Of a stretch of 64,000 nucleotides of DNA, positions 34,448 through 43,823 are shown piece by piece; position 1 is the stretch's first letter, and each line of letters opens with the position of its first letter. Under the pieces are notes generated by a model. It was not told the origin of the DNA. It searched no databases and worked only from the letters and a program-made list of their open reading frames with translations. Origin of the DNA: Maritimibacter alkaliphilus (lineage in GTDB: Bacteria; Pseudomonadota; Alphaproteobacteria; Rhodobacterales; Rhodobacteraceae); NCBI RefSeq assembly GCF_019801605.1, contig NZ_JAHVIT010000009.1:1-64000 (forward strand), in the 5' to 3' direction. Position numbers and translations under genes: made by a program.

Positions 34448-35476
34448 ATGATCACCCTTGCCGTGATCGGCGCCTATGGCCATCGCCAGCCGCTGGCCTA
34501 TCCGCAGATCCGGGCCCGCTGCCTGCGCGATATCCGCGTGGTGGCGGATCCGGCGCGCGCGGACATCGTGGCCGTGGCCCACAGCAAGGACCTCGACAGC
34601 CAGGCCGCGGTGCTGCGCGGCCTGTCACGGGACCAGCGCGCCGTGCTGCTGTCGGAGGAGCCCTTCTGGGACACGATCTGGGGGCAGGACCCGCTGCGCC
34701 GGGACCTTGTCCATACGGCGCCGGACGGACCGCTGGCAGTCACCCAGCTGAACCACCGGACCTCGACGCTCTACCGGTTCGAGCGGATCCCCTACTTCCT
34801 GCTGACGGCAGAGCATTTCCGCACCCGCTACCGGGTCTGGTTCGCGCGCAATGCGCAGCGGCGCCCGGAGGAGTGGCAGGCCCGGTTCGCGCAGCTCTCC
34901 GGGCGGCTGGCCTTCGTCATGGCGCGGCGGCACTCGCCCCGTTACGTCGTCCGGTTTCCCGGCAGCCCGGTCCTGTCCCTGTGCAACCTGCGCACCGAGA
35001 TCGCCGAGGCCTGCCAGGGGCCGGGCACCCGGTGCATGGGGCGCGGCTGGTCCGGGGACCCCTCCGCAGAGGCCCCCCGACAGGCGCTGGTGGACTGGCA
35101 CCTGCAGAAGGCGCTGGACCTGCGGGATCGCTTCGCCTTCGTGGGGGCGCTGGAGAACACCCATGACCCGGAGTACATCACCGAGAAGCTCTTTGACGCC
35201 TATGCGGTCGGCGCCGTGCCGCTCTACCTCGCGCAGGGCGGGCATCGGGTGCATGAGCTGGCAGAGCCGGGCAGCTGGGTGAACCTCGACGGGCTCGCCC
35301 CCGGCGAGGTCCCGGGACGGCTGGCGGAGGTCGAGACCGGCCCGGCCTTCTGTGCGGCCTATGCCAGGCAGCAGCAGAGGCTGGCGCAGCTCTTTGCCGA
35401 CAGGGAGGTGCTGGAGGCCGAGTACGACCGGCTGCGCCGCGCCCTGCTGCGCGAGTTCACGGCCGTTCTGGGCTGA
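34448..35476 (+). CDS. GT10-like (fucosyltransferase-type) glycosyltransferase
   Basis: A 342-residue paralogue of the protein at 20593. ENTHDPEYITEKLFDAYA matches the GT10 donor-binding region; LLSEEPFWDTIWGQ and RFERIPYFLLTAEHF are shared with the paralogue. It ends the gmd-ugd plus-strand cluster and overlaps, tail to tail, the last 20 nt of the module protein on the other strand. GDP-fucose is the likely donor given the neighbours. Confidence 0.7.
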   Translation: MITLAVIGAYGHRQPLAYPQIRARCLRDIRVVADPARADIVAVAHSKDLDSQAAVLRGLSRDQRAVLLSEEPFWDTIWGQDPLRRDLVHTAPDGPLAVTQLNHRTSTLYRFERIPYFLLTAEHFRTRYRVWFARNAQRRPEEWQARFAQLSGRLAFVMARRHSPRYVVRFPGSPVLSLCNLRTEIAEACQGPGTRCMGRGWSGDPSAEAPRQALVDWHLQKALDLRDRFAFVGALENTHDPEYITEKLFDAYAVGAVPLYLAQGGHRVHELAEPGSWVNLDGLAPGEVPGRLAEVETGPAFCAAYARQQQRLAQLFADREVLEAEYDRLRRALLREFTAVLG

Positions 35477-36032
35477 CGCCTGTCGCGCGGCCCGCGGCGC
35501 GTCCGTACATCAGGTAATGCGACAGGGCAGGCCAGCCGGCCCGGGCGATGTCCGGGTTGGCGCTGTAATAGGCCATGGTCTGGAAGGCCGGGCCCGGATC
35601 GCGGCCCTCGAAGGCCCCCGCGCGCAGGTAGTGCATGGCCGGGTCCAGACCCGCGGCGGCGACATCCGGGTAGCTGGCGCGATACCACGCGGGATCGAAC
35701 AGCGGATCCGCGGCCAGGGCCGCCGCCTGGGCCGCGAGCCCCGACACCTGTGCCGAGGGGGCGTGGTAGAGATGTTCGACGAGCGTCCGGCGCAGGACAT
35801 GCCGGGCCTCCAGCGCCTTGAGGGCCGCGCGCCCGGTGTCCTCCGGGCGCGTTGTGTCGCACAGGACGGTCAGCAGCGTCTCGATTTCGGCCAGCCCGTC
35901 GAAGGCCAGCAGGCGGGCCTCCTCGAGCTTGGCCGAGAGGGCCTGCGCCAGGTCGGCCGCCAAATCGGGCGCCAAATCGGGCACCGGGTCGGGCGCGGCA
36001 GGGGCGCCCGGGGCCAGCTGATCCTGATCCAT
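35457..36032 (-). CDS. Small protein: helical stalk plus DPxWY/YPDV double module
   Basis: A 191-residue protein from ATG 36032 (an adjacent GTG at 36035 is possible). Residues 1-108 are Ala/Leu/Asp-rich and largely helical, with a short PDLA-type repeat. Residues 109-183 hold two module copies: LFDPAWYRASYPDV with HYLRAGAFEGR, then FQTMAYYSANPDIA with HYLMYGRAAGR. It has no catalytic domain, signal peptide or membrane span. It follows the RTX gene by 13 nt and is probably co-transcribed with it. Its closest relative is the protein at 45870. An adaptor or glycan-binding role is inference. Confidence 0.65.
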   Translation of the reverse strand: MDQDQLAPGAPAAPDPVPDLAPDLAADLAQALSAKLEEARLLAFDGLAEIETLLTVLCDTTRPEDTGRAALKALEARHVLRRTLVEHLYHAPSAQVSGLAAQAAALAADPLFDPAWYRASYPDVAAAGLDPAMHYLRAGAFEGRDPGPAFQTMAYYSANPDIARAGWPALSHYLMYGRAAGRATGVSPERP

Positions 36033-36045
36033 CACGACCGGGGCC

Positions 36046-38040
36046 TCAGGCCAGCAGGTCGTGGGTGGTGCCGTTGATGTCGATCATGAGGCTGTCCTGC
36101 GCCCCGCCGTCGACCAGCGCCCAGAGGATCTGGCCGGTGGGGCGGTAGATGACGAAGGCCTCCTCGACCCCGTCGGCCCCGGCACTGGCGGTCTCGGTGA
36201 AGTTGACCTGGAACTGGCTGATGTCGGCGGCACCGCCGCCGTAGACCAGCACGTCGCCCTCGGCATTGGAGAAGTCCTGGATCCAGTCGGAGCCGTGGCC
36301 CTCGACGCCGAGGTGATAGAAGCGATCCGCGCCGGTGCCACCATTCACCCGGTCATGGCCGAAGCCGCCGTTGATGAAGTCGTTGCCGGCTCCGCCGAAG
36401 ATCGCGTCGGACCAGGTTTGCCCGGTCAGCGCATCGTCGCCGTCCCCGCCGATCACCGTGTCGGCGCCGTAGCCACCGACGATCGTGTCGTTGCCGCCGT
36501 CGCCGCGCAGCTCGTCGTTGCCATAGCCGCCGTCGATGCTGTCGTTGCCGTCGCCGCCGTAGATCACGTCGCGCAGGTCGTCGGCGCTGTCGCCACCCAT
36601 CAGCGTGTCGTTGCCCGCGCCGCCGTTCAGCACGTCGGTGCCATCGCCGCCATGGAGCTGGTCGTCGCCCTCGCCGCCGATCAGCGTGTCATTGCCATCC
36701 TCGCCGTAGAGCGCGTCATCGCCCGCGCGCCCGTCCAGCCGGTCATCGCCGCCGCGGCCCTCGAGGGTGTCCTCGCCGCTGCTGCCCAGCAGGGTGTCGT
36801 CGCCGGTCCGCGAGCCGCGCACCTGTTCGATGCTCGAGAAGCTGTGGCTGAAGGCCTCGCCGCGCCAGCTGCCCGAGGCGGTGCCGGCCGCGAGGTCGAC
36901 GCTGACGCCCTCCTCGATCTGGTTGCGGTCATAGCGCAGCCGGTCGGTGCCGCCGCCGCCATCCACGCTGTCGCCCACGCCCTCGCGCAGGATGAAGCTC
37001 TCGTTGCGGTCCGAGCCGATGATCGTGTCGACGTAGCGGGTGCCCTCGATCTCCATCCGGGCGGTGCCGCCGAGCACGTTGACCTGATCGGTATCGCCAT
37101 AGCCGTCATTGCTGATCACGCCGGTCGCGAGGTTGGCCACCAGCCCCTGCGAGGGGCTGTCGCTTTCGCCGCCGCCGTAGGAGAGCCGCAGCCCGCCGTT
37201 CAGGGTCAGGTTGAAGGTGTCGTCGCCCGCGCCGCCGTGGACGTTCATCCACTGCTCGCCCTGCGAGGTCAGGGTGAAGGTATCGTCGCCCCCGGTGCCC
37301 TCGATCACCAGCCCGTCGGAGGTCAGCGCATTGGTCACATCCGCCAGCGTATCGGTGAAGAAGGCGGTCTGGATCGCGCCGGTGCCCGCGGCGCCGTCGA
37401 CGGTGACCGTCACCGGGCTCGGCATCTCGCCGTAGTTGAGCCAGAAGTAGCCCTCGCTGGTGGCATTGGCGAAGCTGATCGTGTCGTCGCCGAAGCTGGC
37501 CTCGTAGTAGTCGACATCGAAGGGGTTGGTGCCCATGTCCGCCGTGTCGGCGCCCGGGGTGCCGCGGAAGCTGTCGAAATACTGGGAGCCGATGAAGGTG
37601 ACCGGCGTGCTCATCTGGTCCAGCAGGTCGGACATCAGGCCGATGATGTCGATGCCCGCGGTGGCGGCGCTCGCATCCAGCGTCAGAGGCGCATCCGCCT
37701 CGAAGAGCGCGACCAGCGGGCCGATGTCTTCGTCTTCCTGCAGGGCGAAGAGCGCGGTGATGAAGGCCTCCACGTCCCAGTTGATGCCGGTGATGCTGCC
37801 CTGTTCCACGCCGCTGTGGGAAATGGTCATCGACTGCAGGGTGCCGCCGTCCACGTTGCCGTCGCCATCGAAGGTGAAGCCGGTGCCGGTGATCACGAAG
37901 ACCGCCCCGGTATCGGTGTTGCGCATGGTGACTTCGGTGCTCGTCCCGCTCAACACGTCATGGTCGGCGACCCAGCCGTCCTCGTCGAAGAAGGCGGCGT
38001 CGAAGAAATAGGTGTCCCAGCCGGTGAAGGTGACCTGCAT
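36046..38040 (-). CDS. RTX calcium-binding protein with shared C-terminal module
   Basis: A 664-residue protein from ATG 38040, preceded by GGGGAG. Residues 1-about 370 are acidic and beta-rich with no family I recognise (MQVTFTGWDTYFFDAAFFDE). RTX nonapeptides (GGDGNDTLxGG type) run from about 400 to 590. The last 170 residues, including FYHLGVEGHGSDWIQDF and EEAFVIYRPTGQILWALVDG, are almost identical in three other RTX proteins here. No signal peptide; type I secretion is expected. Likely a matrix protein. Confidence 0.85.
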   Translation of the reverse strand: MQVTFTGWDTYFFDAAFFDEDGWVADHDVLSGTSTEVTMRNTDTGAVFVITGTGFTFDGDGNVDGGTLQSMTISHSGVEQGSITGINWDVEAFITALFALQEDEDIGPLVALFEADAPLTLDASAATAGIDIIGLMSDLLDQMSTPVTFIGSQYFDSFRGTPGADTADMGTNPFDVDYYEASFGDDTISFANATSEGYFWLNYGEMPSPVTVTVDGAAGTGAIQTAFFTDTLADVTNALTSDGLVIEGTGGDDTFTLTSQGEQWMNVHGGAGDDTFNLTLNGGLRLSYGGGESDSPSQGLVANLATGVISNDGYGDTDQVNVLGGTARMEIEGTRYVDTIIGSDRNESFILREGVGDSVDGGGGTDRLRYDRNQIEEGVSVDLAAGTASGSWRGEAFSHSFSSIEQVRGSRTGDDTLLGSSGEDTLEGRGGDDRLDGRAGDDALYGEDGNDTLIGGEGDDQLHGGDGTDVLNGGAGNDTLMGGDSADDLRDVIYGGDGNDSIDGGYGNDELRGDGGNDTIVGGYGADTVIGGDGDDALTGQTWSDAIFGGAGNDFINGGFGHDRVNGGTGADRFYHLGVEGHGSDWIQDFSNAEGDVLVYGGGAADISQFQVNFTETASAGADGVEEAFVIYRPTGQILWALVDGGAQDSLMIDINGTTHDLLA

Positions 38041-38387
38041 GATTTGCTCCCCGAAATCAGTCCTGCATCATGATCGCATCAGGACGCTAGCATGGGGAGA
38101 GGCAGGCGCGAAGCCTTTCCGGCCGCCGCCGGGGGGCAGGGCGGGGATTTATGTACGCCTGCGTATCGCATGGAGAGAAAGACGAAGCCCGCCACACGCT
38201 TGACGCGCATGGCCGGGACGGAGGACGCCCAAAAACAGGTGTCTGAAGGGGCATCGGAAGGGGGAACCGGGGCACGCGCTTCGCGAAAGGGCCGGGGCGT
38301 GTGGTCGAGACCGGGCCGGAGCCCGGTCTCGCAGGGGTTTCGCGGGGGGTTCGCAGAGGGGGCCTGATCGGGGTCCCTCTGGCCCGC
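38041..38387. other. 347-bp spacer between two RTX genes, with terminator hairpin
   Basis: No gene is credible here. It holds the hairpin listed at 38306-38331 and, near 38040, the ribosome site of the downstream RTX gene. A promoter for that gene is expected but I cannot point to one. Confidence 0.5.
38306..38331 (-). terminator. Perfect 11-bp hairpin after the metalloprotease gene
   Basis: CGAGACCGGGC (38306-38316), tetraloop CGGA and GCCCGGTCTCG (38321-38331) lie 57 nt past the stop of the M10 protease gene. There is no U-tract, as is common in GC-rich genomes. Confidence 0.5.
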
Positions 38388-41219
38388 TCAGGCGGACAGC
38401 AGGTCGTAGGTCACGCCGTTGCTCATCTGCATGTTGATGTGCTCCTGCGCGGCCCCGTCCACCAGCGCCCAGAGGATCTGGCCGGTGGGCCGGAAGATCA
38501 CGAAGGCCTCCTCGACCCCGGAGACACCGGCGTTCGGGGTCTCGGCGAAGTTCACCTGGAAGTTGTTGATGGAGGTGGTGCCGCCATAGACCAGCAGGTC
38601 GCCTTCCTCGGAATCGTAGTCCTGGATCCAGTCGGAGCCGTGGCCCTCGACGCCGAGGTGGTAGAAGCGATCCGCGCCGGCCCCGCCGTTCACCCGGTCA
38701 TGGCCGAAGCCGCCGTTGATGAAGTCATCGCCGTCGCCGCCGAACATCAGGTCGGACCAGGTCTGACCGGTCAGCACGTCGTCGCCCGCGCCGCCGATCA
38801 CGGTGTCGGAGCCATGGCCACCGATCATCGTGTCGTTGCCGGCATCGCCGCGCATGGAATCGTTGCCGTAGCCCCCATCCATGAAGTCGTTGCCGTCGCC
38901 GCCGTAGAGCACGTCGAAGAGGTCGTCGTCGGTGCCGCCATCCACGAGCAGGTCATCGCCCGGGCCGCCGTTCACCGTGTCCTGGCCGCTGCCGCCGTCG
39001 AGGCTGTCGTTGCCTTCGCCGCCGTCGAGGTTGTCGTCGCCCTGACCGCCGAAGAGACTGTCATTGCCGCCGCCGCCCGACACGGTGTCGTTGCCCTGGC
39101 CGCCGAGGTAGTTGTCGTTGCCGTCGTCGCCTTCGAAGAGGTCATCCTCGGCCCCGCCGACGCCCTGCACTTCACCGCCCGAGACGATGAACTGCCAGAC
39201 GCCCGAGACGCTGAGGTTGCCCTGGGCGTTCTCGAGGTTCAGCATCGCCGCCTCGTTGCCCGAGGCGGGCAGCTCGAAGTAGGTGTCGCCCAGCGAGAAG
39301 CCCGCCCGCGAGGTGGTGCCGCCGAGGCCATCGGTCCCGCCCGAGGCCTCGCCCGCGGTCCAGGAGATGTTCTCGTAGCGGAAGATGATCTCGACGTTGC
39401 CGCAGCCCCGGTCGACCAGTTCCAGCTGGAAGGAGCTGAGCAGGTCGGTGCGCCGGCTGTAGTAGCCCACGTTGTCCCAGGTCACGATGATCGAGTCGCG
39501 GTCCTCGTTGAAGTCCCAGTAGACGTTGCCCGGGTTGGTCCCCTCGGTGGGGTTTCGGGTGTCCACGTCGGCCCAGTAGGGGGCGATGATCTCGCGGCCC
39601 GCGCCGGTGATGCCGGTGGGGGTATAGGTGCTCAGCCCGCCGCCGAAGGTGACGTTGCCGTTGGTGTTGACGTAGAAGGCGTCGTACTGGAGGCCGTCGA
39701 TCAGGATGCCGTCCTCGAAGATCGAGCTGATGTCGATCGCGCCCGAGTTGCCGTCATCGTTGCGGTAGAGCACGTTGGCGCCGTAGTCGACGAAGGCGCT
39801 GCTGGTCACCTCGGTGAAGTCCAGCGCCTCGGCCACGAGGCTGACGCGCTGATCGCTGAACTGGAGAAACTCCATGTCCTTCAGCGTGTCGGTGCCGTCC
39901 GCGCCCGAATGGGCCACGGTGACGGTGCCGTTCTCGTTCTCGGTGATCGTGTACTCCGCATAGGCCCCCGAGAAGCTGGCGGTGTCGCAGCCCTCGCCGC
40001 CGTCCAGCGTGTCGTTGCCGCCCGAGCCGATCAGCGTGTCGTTGCCCTCGAGACCGACCAGGGTGTTGGCCTGCTCGTTGCCGATCAGCACGTCGCGCTC
40101 ATTGCCGCCCCGGGCGTTCTCGATCTGCACGCCGCGGGCGATGGCAAAGCCGCCGTCGATGGCCGAGTAGGTGCCGTTGGCCTCGGTCAGCACCTGCGAG
40201 AAGAAGCCGCCCGCGTGGTAGTCGGGGCTGGTGATCGAGGTCTGCAGGGCGGTGTCGAGGTGGGAGAAGATGCTGGTGTGCTGCAGCGCGGTCACCGCGG
40301 GGGCGGCATCGGCCGCCACGCCGGACCGGTCCAGGGTGGCATCGTTGAGGTTGATCAGGACGGAATTGTCCGTGTTGCCGTAGCGGATCGTGTCCCCGCT
40401 CCCGCCGGTGTCCCAGATCGTGGCATAGGCCCGGCCGATGGACATCGCGCCCTCGGCCAGGGACAGGTCCCCGCCGGCCGCGTCGAAGAGCGTGTAGGTG
40501 GAGTTGCCGGTGGCATAGCTCTCCTGGCCGTACTGCGCCTGCAGGGCGGCGATATCGAGCGCCATCATCGTCACCGCGTGGCCGTAGGTCGTGGCACTGG
40601 CGGAGCCGGTGTAGGACATCACCGTGTAGCGTTCATTGTCCATGGCGGAGCCGACGCTGGTCGCGGCATCGCCCTGGAACGGGTGGTAGATCCCCAGCCC
40701 GTGGCCGATCTCGTGGATGATGGTCCAGTTGCGGTATTCGCCGCCGCCCCGCTCGGGGTTGGCGGTCATGACGTCGAGGTGGCTCGAGAAGACGCCGAGG
40801 CTCCAGTAGTCGTTGGCGGCCCGGGTGGCGTCACCGGGGAAGCGGAAGAAGCCCTCGAGACCGGCCTCGTCGCTGGTCGAGGAGGAGACGATCACCAGGT
40901 CGGCGGTGGTCTGCGCCGTGGCAGCGGTCAGCACGCGGGTGAAATCCGTCGCGATGACGCTGTCGATCATGTCGAAGGCCCGGACGGTCTGCGTCTCGAA
41001 GGCGAAGGAGGCGTCGGGGCTGCCGCTGTAATAATCGGTGGGGGTGCCGTTGTAGTAGGCGTTGAACTCGGGGTCGAAGGTCAGAACCTCGGGCCCGCCG
41101 AGGTAGTACTGAAGGGTCCCGTCGGCCCAGTGGAAATCATGGGTGATGTCCGCCAGCATGGTTTGGCCCGTGGCGGGCACGCCGGCACCGATAGCGACTT
41201 CTGGCGTAGTGTTGGACAT
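38388..41219 (-). CDS. Serralysin-type (M10) metalloprotease with RTX and NIDO domains
   Basis: A 943-residue secreted protein. The zinc site HEIGHGLGIYH (169-179) and Met-turn VMSYTG (200-205) are the metzincin HExxHxxGxxH pattern of peptidase family M10. A serralysin C-like region follows, then a short RTX block, a NIDO-like domain (about 470-650: SIFEDGILIDGLQYDAFYVN, EIIAPYWADVDTRN, IIVTWDNVGYY), a second RTX block (about 690-860) and the shared C-terminal module (FYHLGVEGHGSDWIQDY). No signal peptide, so type I export. It may process matrix or surface proteins, or trim the RTX adhesins encoded beside it; the target is unknown. Confidence 0.9.
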   Translation of the reverse strand: MSNTTPEVAIGAGVPATGQTMLADITHDFHWADGTLQYYLGGPEVLTFDPEFNAYYNGTPTDYYSGSPDASFAFETQTVRAFDMIDSVIATDFTRVLTAATAQTTADLVIVSSSTSDEAGLEGFFRFPGDATRAANDYWSLGVFSSHLDVMTANPERGGGEYRNWTIIHEIGHGLGIYHPFQGDAATSVGSAMDNERYTVMSYTGSASATTYGHAVTMMALDIAALQAQYGQESYATGNSTYTLFDAAGGDLSLAEGAMSIGRAYATIWDTGGSGDTIRYGNTDNSVLINLNDATLDRSGVAADAAPAVTALQHTSIFSHLDTALQTSITSPDYHAGGFFSQVLTEANGTYSAIDGGFAIARGVQIENARGGNERDVLIGNEQANTLVGLEGNDTLIGSGGNDTLDGGEGCDTASFSGAYAEYTITENENGTVTVAHSGADGTDTLKDMEFLQFSDQRVSLVAEALDFTEVTSSAFVDYGANVLYRNDDGNSGAIDISSIFEDGILIDGLQYDAFYVNTNGNVTFGGGLSTYTPTGITGAGREIIAPYWADVDTRNPTEGTNPGNVYWDFNEDRDSIIVTWDNVGYYSRRTDLLSSFQLELVDRGCGNVEIIFRYENISWTAGEASGGTDGLGGTTSRAGFSLGDTYFELPASGNEAAMLNLENAQGNLSVSGVWQFIVSGGEVQGVGGAEDDLFEGDDGNDNYLGGQGNDTVSGGGGNDSLFGGQGDDNLDGGEGNDSLDGGSGQDTVNGGPGDDLLVDGGTDDDLFDVLYGGDGNDFMDGGYGNDSMRGDAGNDTMIGGHGSDTVIGGAGDDVLTGQTWSDLMFGGDGDDFINGGFGHDRVNGGAGADRFYHLGVEGHGSDWIQDYDSEEGDLLVYGGTTSINNFQVNFAETPNAGVSGVEEAFVIFRPTGQILWALVDGAAQEHINMQMSNGVTYDLLSA

Positions 41220-41319
41220 GGCTGACTCGCTTTCCGTAACTGCGAAATGAAGGTCTCAAATGACGTCTGGCCCCGGCGAAATCCGGAACCGCTCGGGGCT
41301 GCGCGATCCCGCGCGGCCA

Positions 41320-42000
41320 TCAGGATCCCGTGCAGATCCCGTCGGCAATGGCCGCCATCAGGTCCGGGCGAACCTGGCCCAGGTGGGTGATGGCGACCTC
41401 CACCGAACCGTCCGGCCCGGTGGCAATGCAATAGAGGGTGGTCGGGGCGGCGGCCCCGGGGCGGTCGGCGGTCAGGCGCAGGTGGAAGGCCGCGAGCCCG
41501 CCCGCGGGGCCCTGCCGGACCAGCAGGCTGTTGGGCAGCACCTGCTTGCCCCCGCCGAACCCGGCCCGCGCCAGGGCGGGCAGGTCGACCCCGAGGGCCG
41601 TGGCCGCATCGGCGCGGTCGGTCAGGGTGGCATCCGCGGGCAGGGCGGCAAGGGGGGCGGCCAGGGCGGCCTGGCGCTGCACCGAGGCCGGCAGGCCAGA
41701 GGCGCCCCCAGAGGTCCCGGCTGAGGTCCCGGCAGGACCCGCGGGGCGCAGGTGATAGGTCCGGTAGCGTCCGGCCTCCAGCGCCTGTCCGTCGTCGAAG
41801 GCCGCATGGCCCTGCACGCCGCCCCATGCGGCGGGAACCGACGCCTCTGTCCGGAACGCGGTAGGTTGCGGCGAACCCATGGCTTTTCCCTGATCTCCGA
41901 GGAACGTGATCCCGCCAAGACACCCCGCGACAAGGAAAAGACGCAGCATCAGCAGACGGATGCCGGTGGGCGAGGTGGGATGGGCGGGCAGCGGGCGCAT
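41320..42000 (-). CDS. Predicted lipoprotein of unknown function
   Basis: A 226-residue protein from ATG 42000; AAAGGTG lies just upstream and supports this start over Met18. The N-terminus has Arg15, a hydrophobic stretch and the lipobox VAGC with Cys27, so lipid anchoring is likely. The mature part is Ala/Gly-rich with two further cysteines (LYCIA and GICTGS), which could form a disulfide. A run of Gly/Thr/Ser codons near residues 90-102 is a degenerate 12-bp repeat. It sits between two RTX genes on the same strand. I recognise no family. Confidence 0.5.
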   Translation of the reverse strand: MRPLPAHPTSPTGIRLLMLRLFLVAGCLGGITFLGDQGKAMGSPQPTAFRTEASVPAAWGGVQGHAAFDDGQALEAGRYRTYHLRPAGPAGTSAGTSGGASGLPASVQRQAALAAPLAALPADATLTDRADAATALGVDLPALARAGFGGGKQVLPNSLLVRQGPAGGLAAFHLRLTADRPGAAAPTTLYCIATGPDGSVEVAITHLGQVRPDLMAAIADGICTGS

Positions 42001-42125
42001 GACTGCACCTTTGAAATATGCGAAGGTTGTAATGCGTCCATCCTATCGCGCGGTTTGCGGAGCTGTCCATTTGTTTTTGGGGGGCCGGCTGCCCGGAAAC
42101 CGGACAGCCCGGGGCCAACAGGACA

Positions 42126-42184
42126 GGGGCCGAAAAGACTGGGACCAGAAGGGCTGGGACCGAAAGGGTTGGGCCAAAACAGCT
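42126..42184. repeat. 15-bp tandem array in a spacer
   Basis: Four consecutive units of 15, 15, 15 and 14 bp, such as GGGACCAGAAGGGCT and GGGACCGAAAGGGTT, occupy the spacer just before the stop of the NIDO-RTX gene. They are not coding in any supported frame. Confidence 0.7.
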
Positions 42185-42196
42185 GGGAGAGGCTGG

Positions 42197-43660
42197 TCAG
42201 CCCAGCAGGTCGTAGGTCGCGCCCCCCAGGACGAGATCCAGATGCGGCTGCCCTGCACCGTCCACCAGGGCCCAGAGCACCTGCCCGGTGGGGCGGTAGA
42301 TCACGAAGGCCTCCTGCGTCGCGGCGCTGCCGGCCCCGGCGGTGGCCGCGATATTGACCTGGAAGTCCGTGATCCGCCCGGTGCCGCCGAAGACCAGGGC
42401 GTCGCCCTGGGCATCGGAGAAGTCCTGGATCCAGTCCGAGCCGTGGCCCTCGACGCCGAGGTGGTAGAACCGGTCGGCGCCCGCGCCGCCGTTCACCCGG
42501 TCATGACCGAAGCCGCCGTTGATGAAATCGGCCCCGTCGCCGCCCATGAGGACATCGGACCAGGCCTGTCCGGTCAGCACGTCGTCGCCCGCGCCGCCCA
42601 GCACCGTGTCGACGCCGGAGCCCCCGGTCAGCGTGTCGTTGCCCTCGTCCCCGCGCAGCTCGTCGTTGCCGAAGCCGCCGTCGATCACGTCGTGGCCGGT
42701 CCCGCCATAGACGATGTCGCGCAGGTCGGCCTCGGTATCGCCGGCGATCAGCCGGTCGTCGCCGGCCCCGCCCACCAGCGTGTCGGCCCCGTCGCCGCCA
42801 TAGAGCGTATCCGCCCCGCCATCCCCCTGCAGCAGGTCGTCCCCCGGTCCCCCGTCCAGGCTGTCGTTGCCCCCCAGCCCCTGCAGGGTGTCATGGCCGC
42901 CGAGCCCGGTCAGGAAATCGTTCCGCTCGGTGCCGGTCAGCAGGTTCGCGCCCCGCCCCCCGCGCAGCACCGCACCGCTGAAACTGCCGATCCCGTCGAT
43001 CGCCCCGTCGCGCATCTGGTAGACCCAGAGCCCGGCTCCCCCGGTATTGCCGGCCTGGGTCGGCAGCGCCGCCAGCCCGGCGGCATTGTCCAGCGGGAAG
43101 AGCCATTCCGGGGTGGCCAGCCGGGTCGAGGCGAGCCCGGCCCGGGCCCCGCTGTCGCCCGCGCCGGTGCCCTGGGTCCAGCCGATGGCCTCGTAGCGGA
43201 AGACGATGTCGAAATCGCCGCCGCCCCGGTCGAAGAGCTGCAGCTGCACCCGGTTGCCCACATCCGCGTTGCGGCGGTAGACGCCCACATCGTCCCAGGT
43301 CACGGTGACCACGTCGCCGGCAGTGTCGATGTCGACCCAGACCGCGCCGCTTTCCGTGCCTTCCCCGTCCAGCCGCGTGTCGACGTCGCCCCAGTAGGGG
43401 GCGATCACGTCCCGGGCGATGTCGCGGTTGTCCGCGGTCGGATAGGCGGTGAGGGCGGAGAGGAAGGAGAGCGTGCCATTGGTGTTCACGAAGACCCGCT
43501 GCGCATCGTAGAGCACGCCGAAGTAATTCAGCCCGTCCTCGAAGACCGCCGACAGGTTCAGGCGCAGGGCGCTGTCGTCGCCGCGGGGCACCATGACCTC
43601 GCCGTAGCCCGCGCTGCCGCCAAGGCCGTTCTGCAGGGTGCCCCCGCCGGTGATCTGCAT
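42197..43660 (-). CDS. NIDO-domain RTX protein
   Basis: A 487-residue protein from ATG 43660, with a clear AGGAGA ribosome site. Residues about 15-170 form a NIDO-like domain (VFVNTNGTLSFLSALTAYP; DVIAPYWGDVDTRLDG; VVTVTWDDVGVYRRN), as in nidogen and some bacterial adhesins. RTX repeats follow from about 230 to 400, then the shared C-terminal module (FYHLGVEGHGSDWIQDF, EAFVIYRPTGQVLWALVDG). It resembles the metalloprotease without its catalytic half. Secreted by type I export; possibly a matrix or adhesion component. Confidence 0.88.
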   Translation of the reverse strand: MQITGGGTLQNGLGGSAGYGEVMVPRGDDSALRLNLSAVFEDGLNYFGVLYDAQRVFVNTNGTLSFLSALTAYPTADNRDIARDVIAPYWGDVDTRLDGEGTESGAVWVDIDTAGDVVTVTWDDVGVYRRNADVGNRVQLQLFDRGGGDFDIVFRYEAIGWTQGTGAGDSGARAGLASTRLATPEWLFPLDNAAGLAALPTQAGNTGGAGLWVYQMRDGAIDGIGSFSGAVLRGGRGANLLTGTERNDFLTGLGGHDTLQGLGGNDSLDGGPGDDLLQGDGGADTLYGGDGADTLVGGAGDDRLIAGDTEADLRDIVYGGTGHDVIDGGFGNDELRGDEGNDTLTGGSGVDTVLGGAGDDVLTGQAWSDVLMGGDGADFINGGFGHDRVNGGAGADRFYHLGVEGHGSDWIQDFSDAQGDALVFGGTGRITDFQVNIAATAGAGSAATQEAFVIYRPTGQVLWALVDGAGQPHLDLVLGGATYDLLG

Positions 43661-43823
43661 CGTCTTCTCCTTGTACAGGGTCTGTTTCAGACAGGGCCCA
43701 TTGTCCTACAGGGCCCCTGGTACCGCCGGCCCCCTCGGACCCTTTTCCATCGGCCCTCTCTGCAGGTCCGCCCTGGGGGACCGTCCTGGGGGCCCTTTGC
43801 CGGGGGGGGGCAACCTCCGGCGG

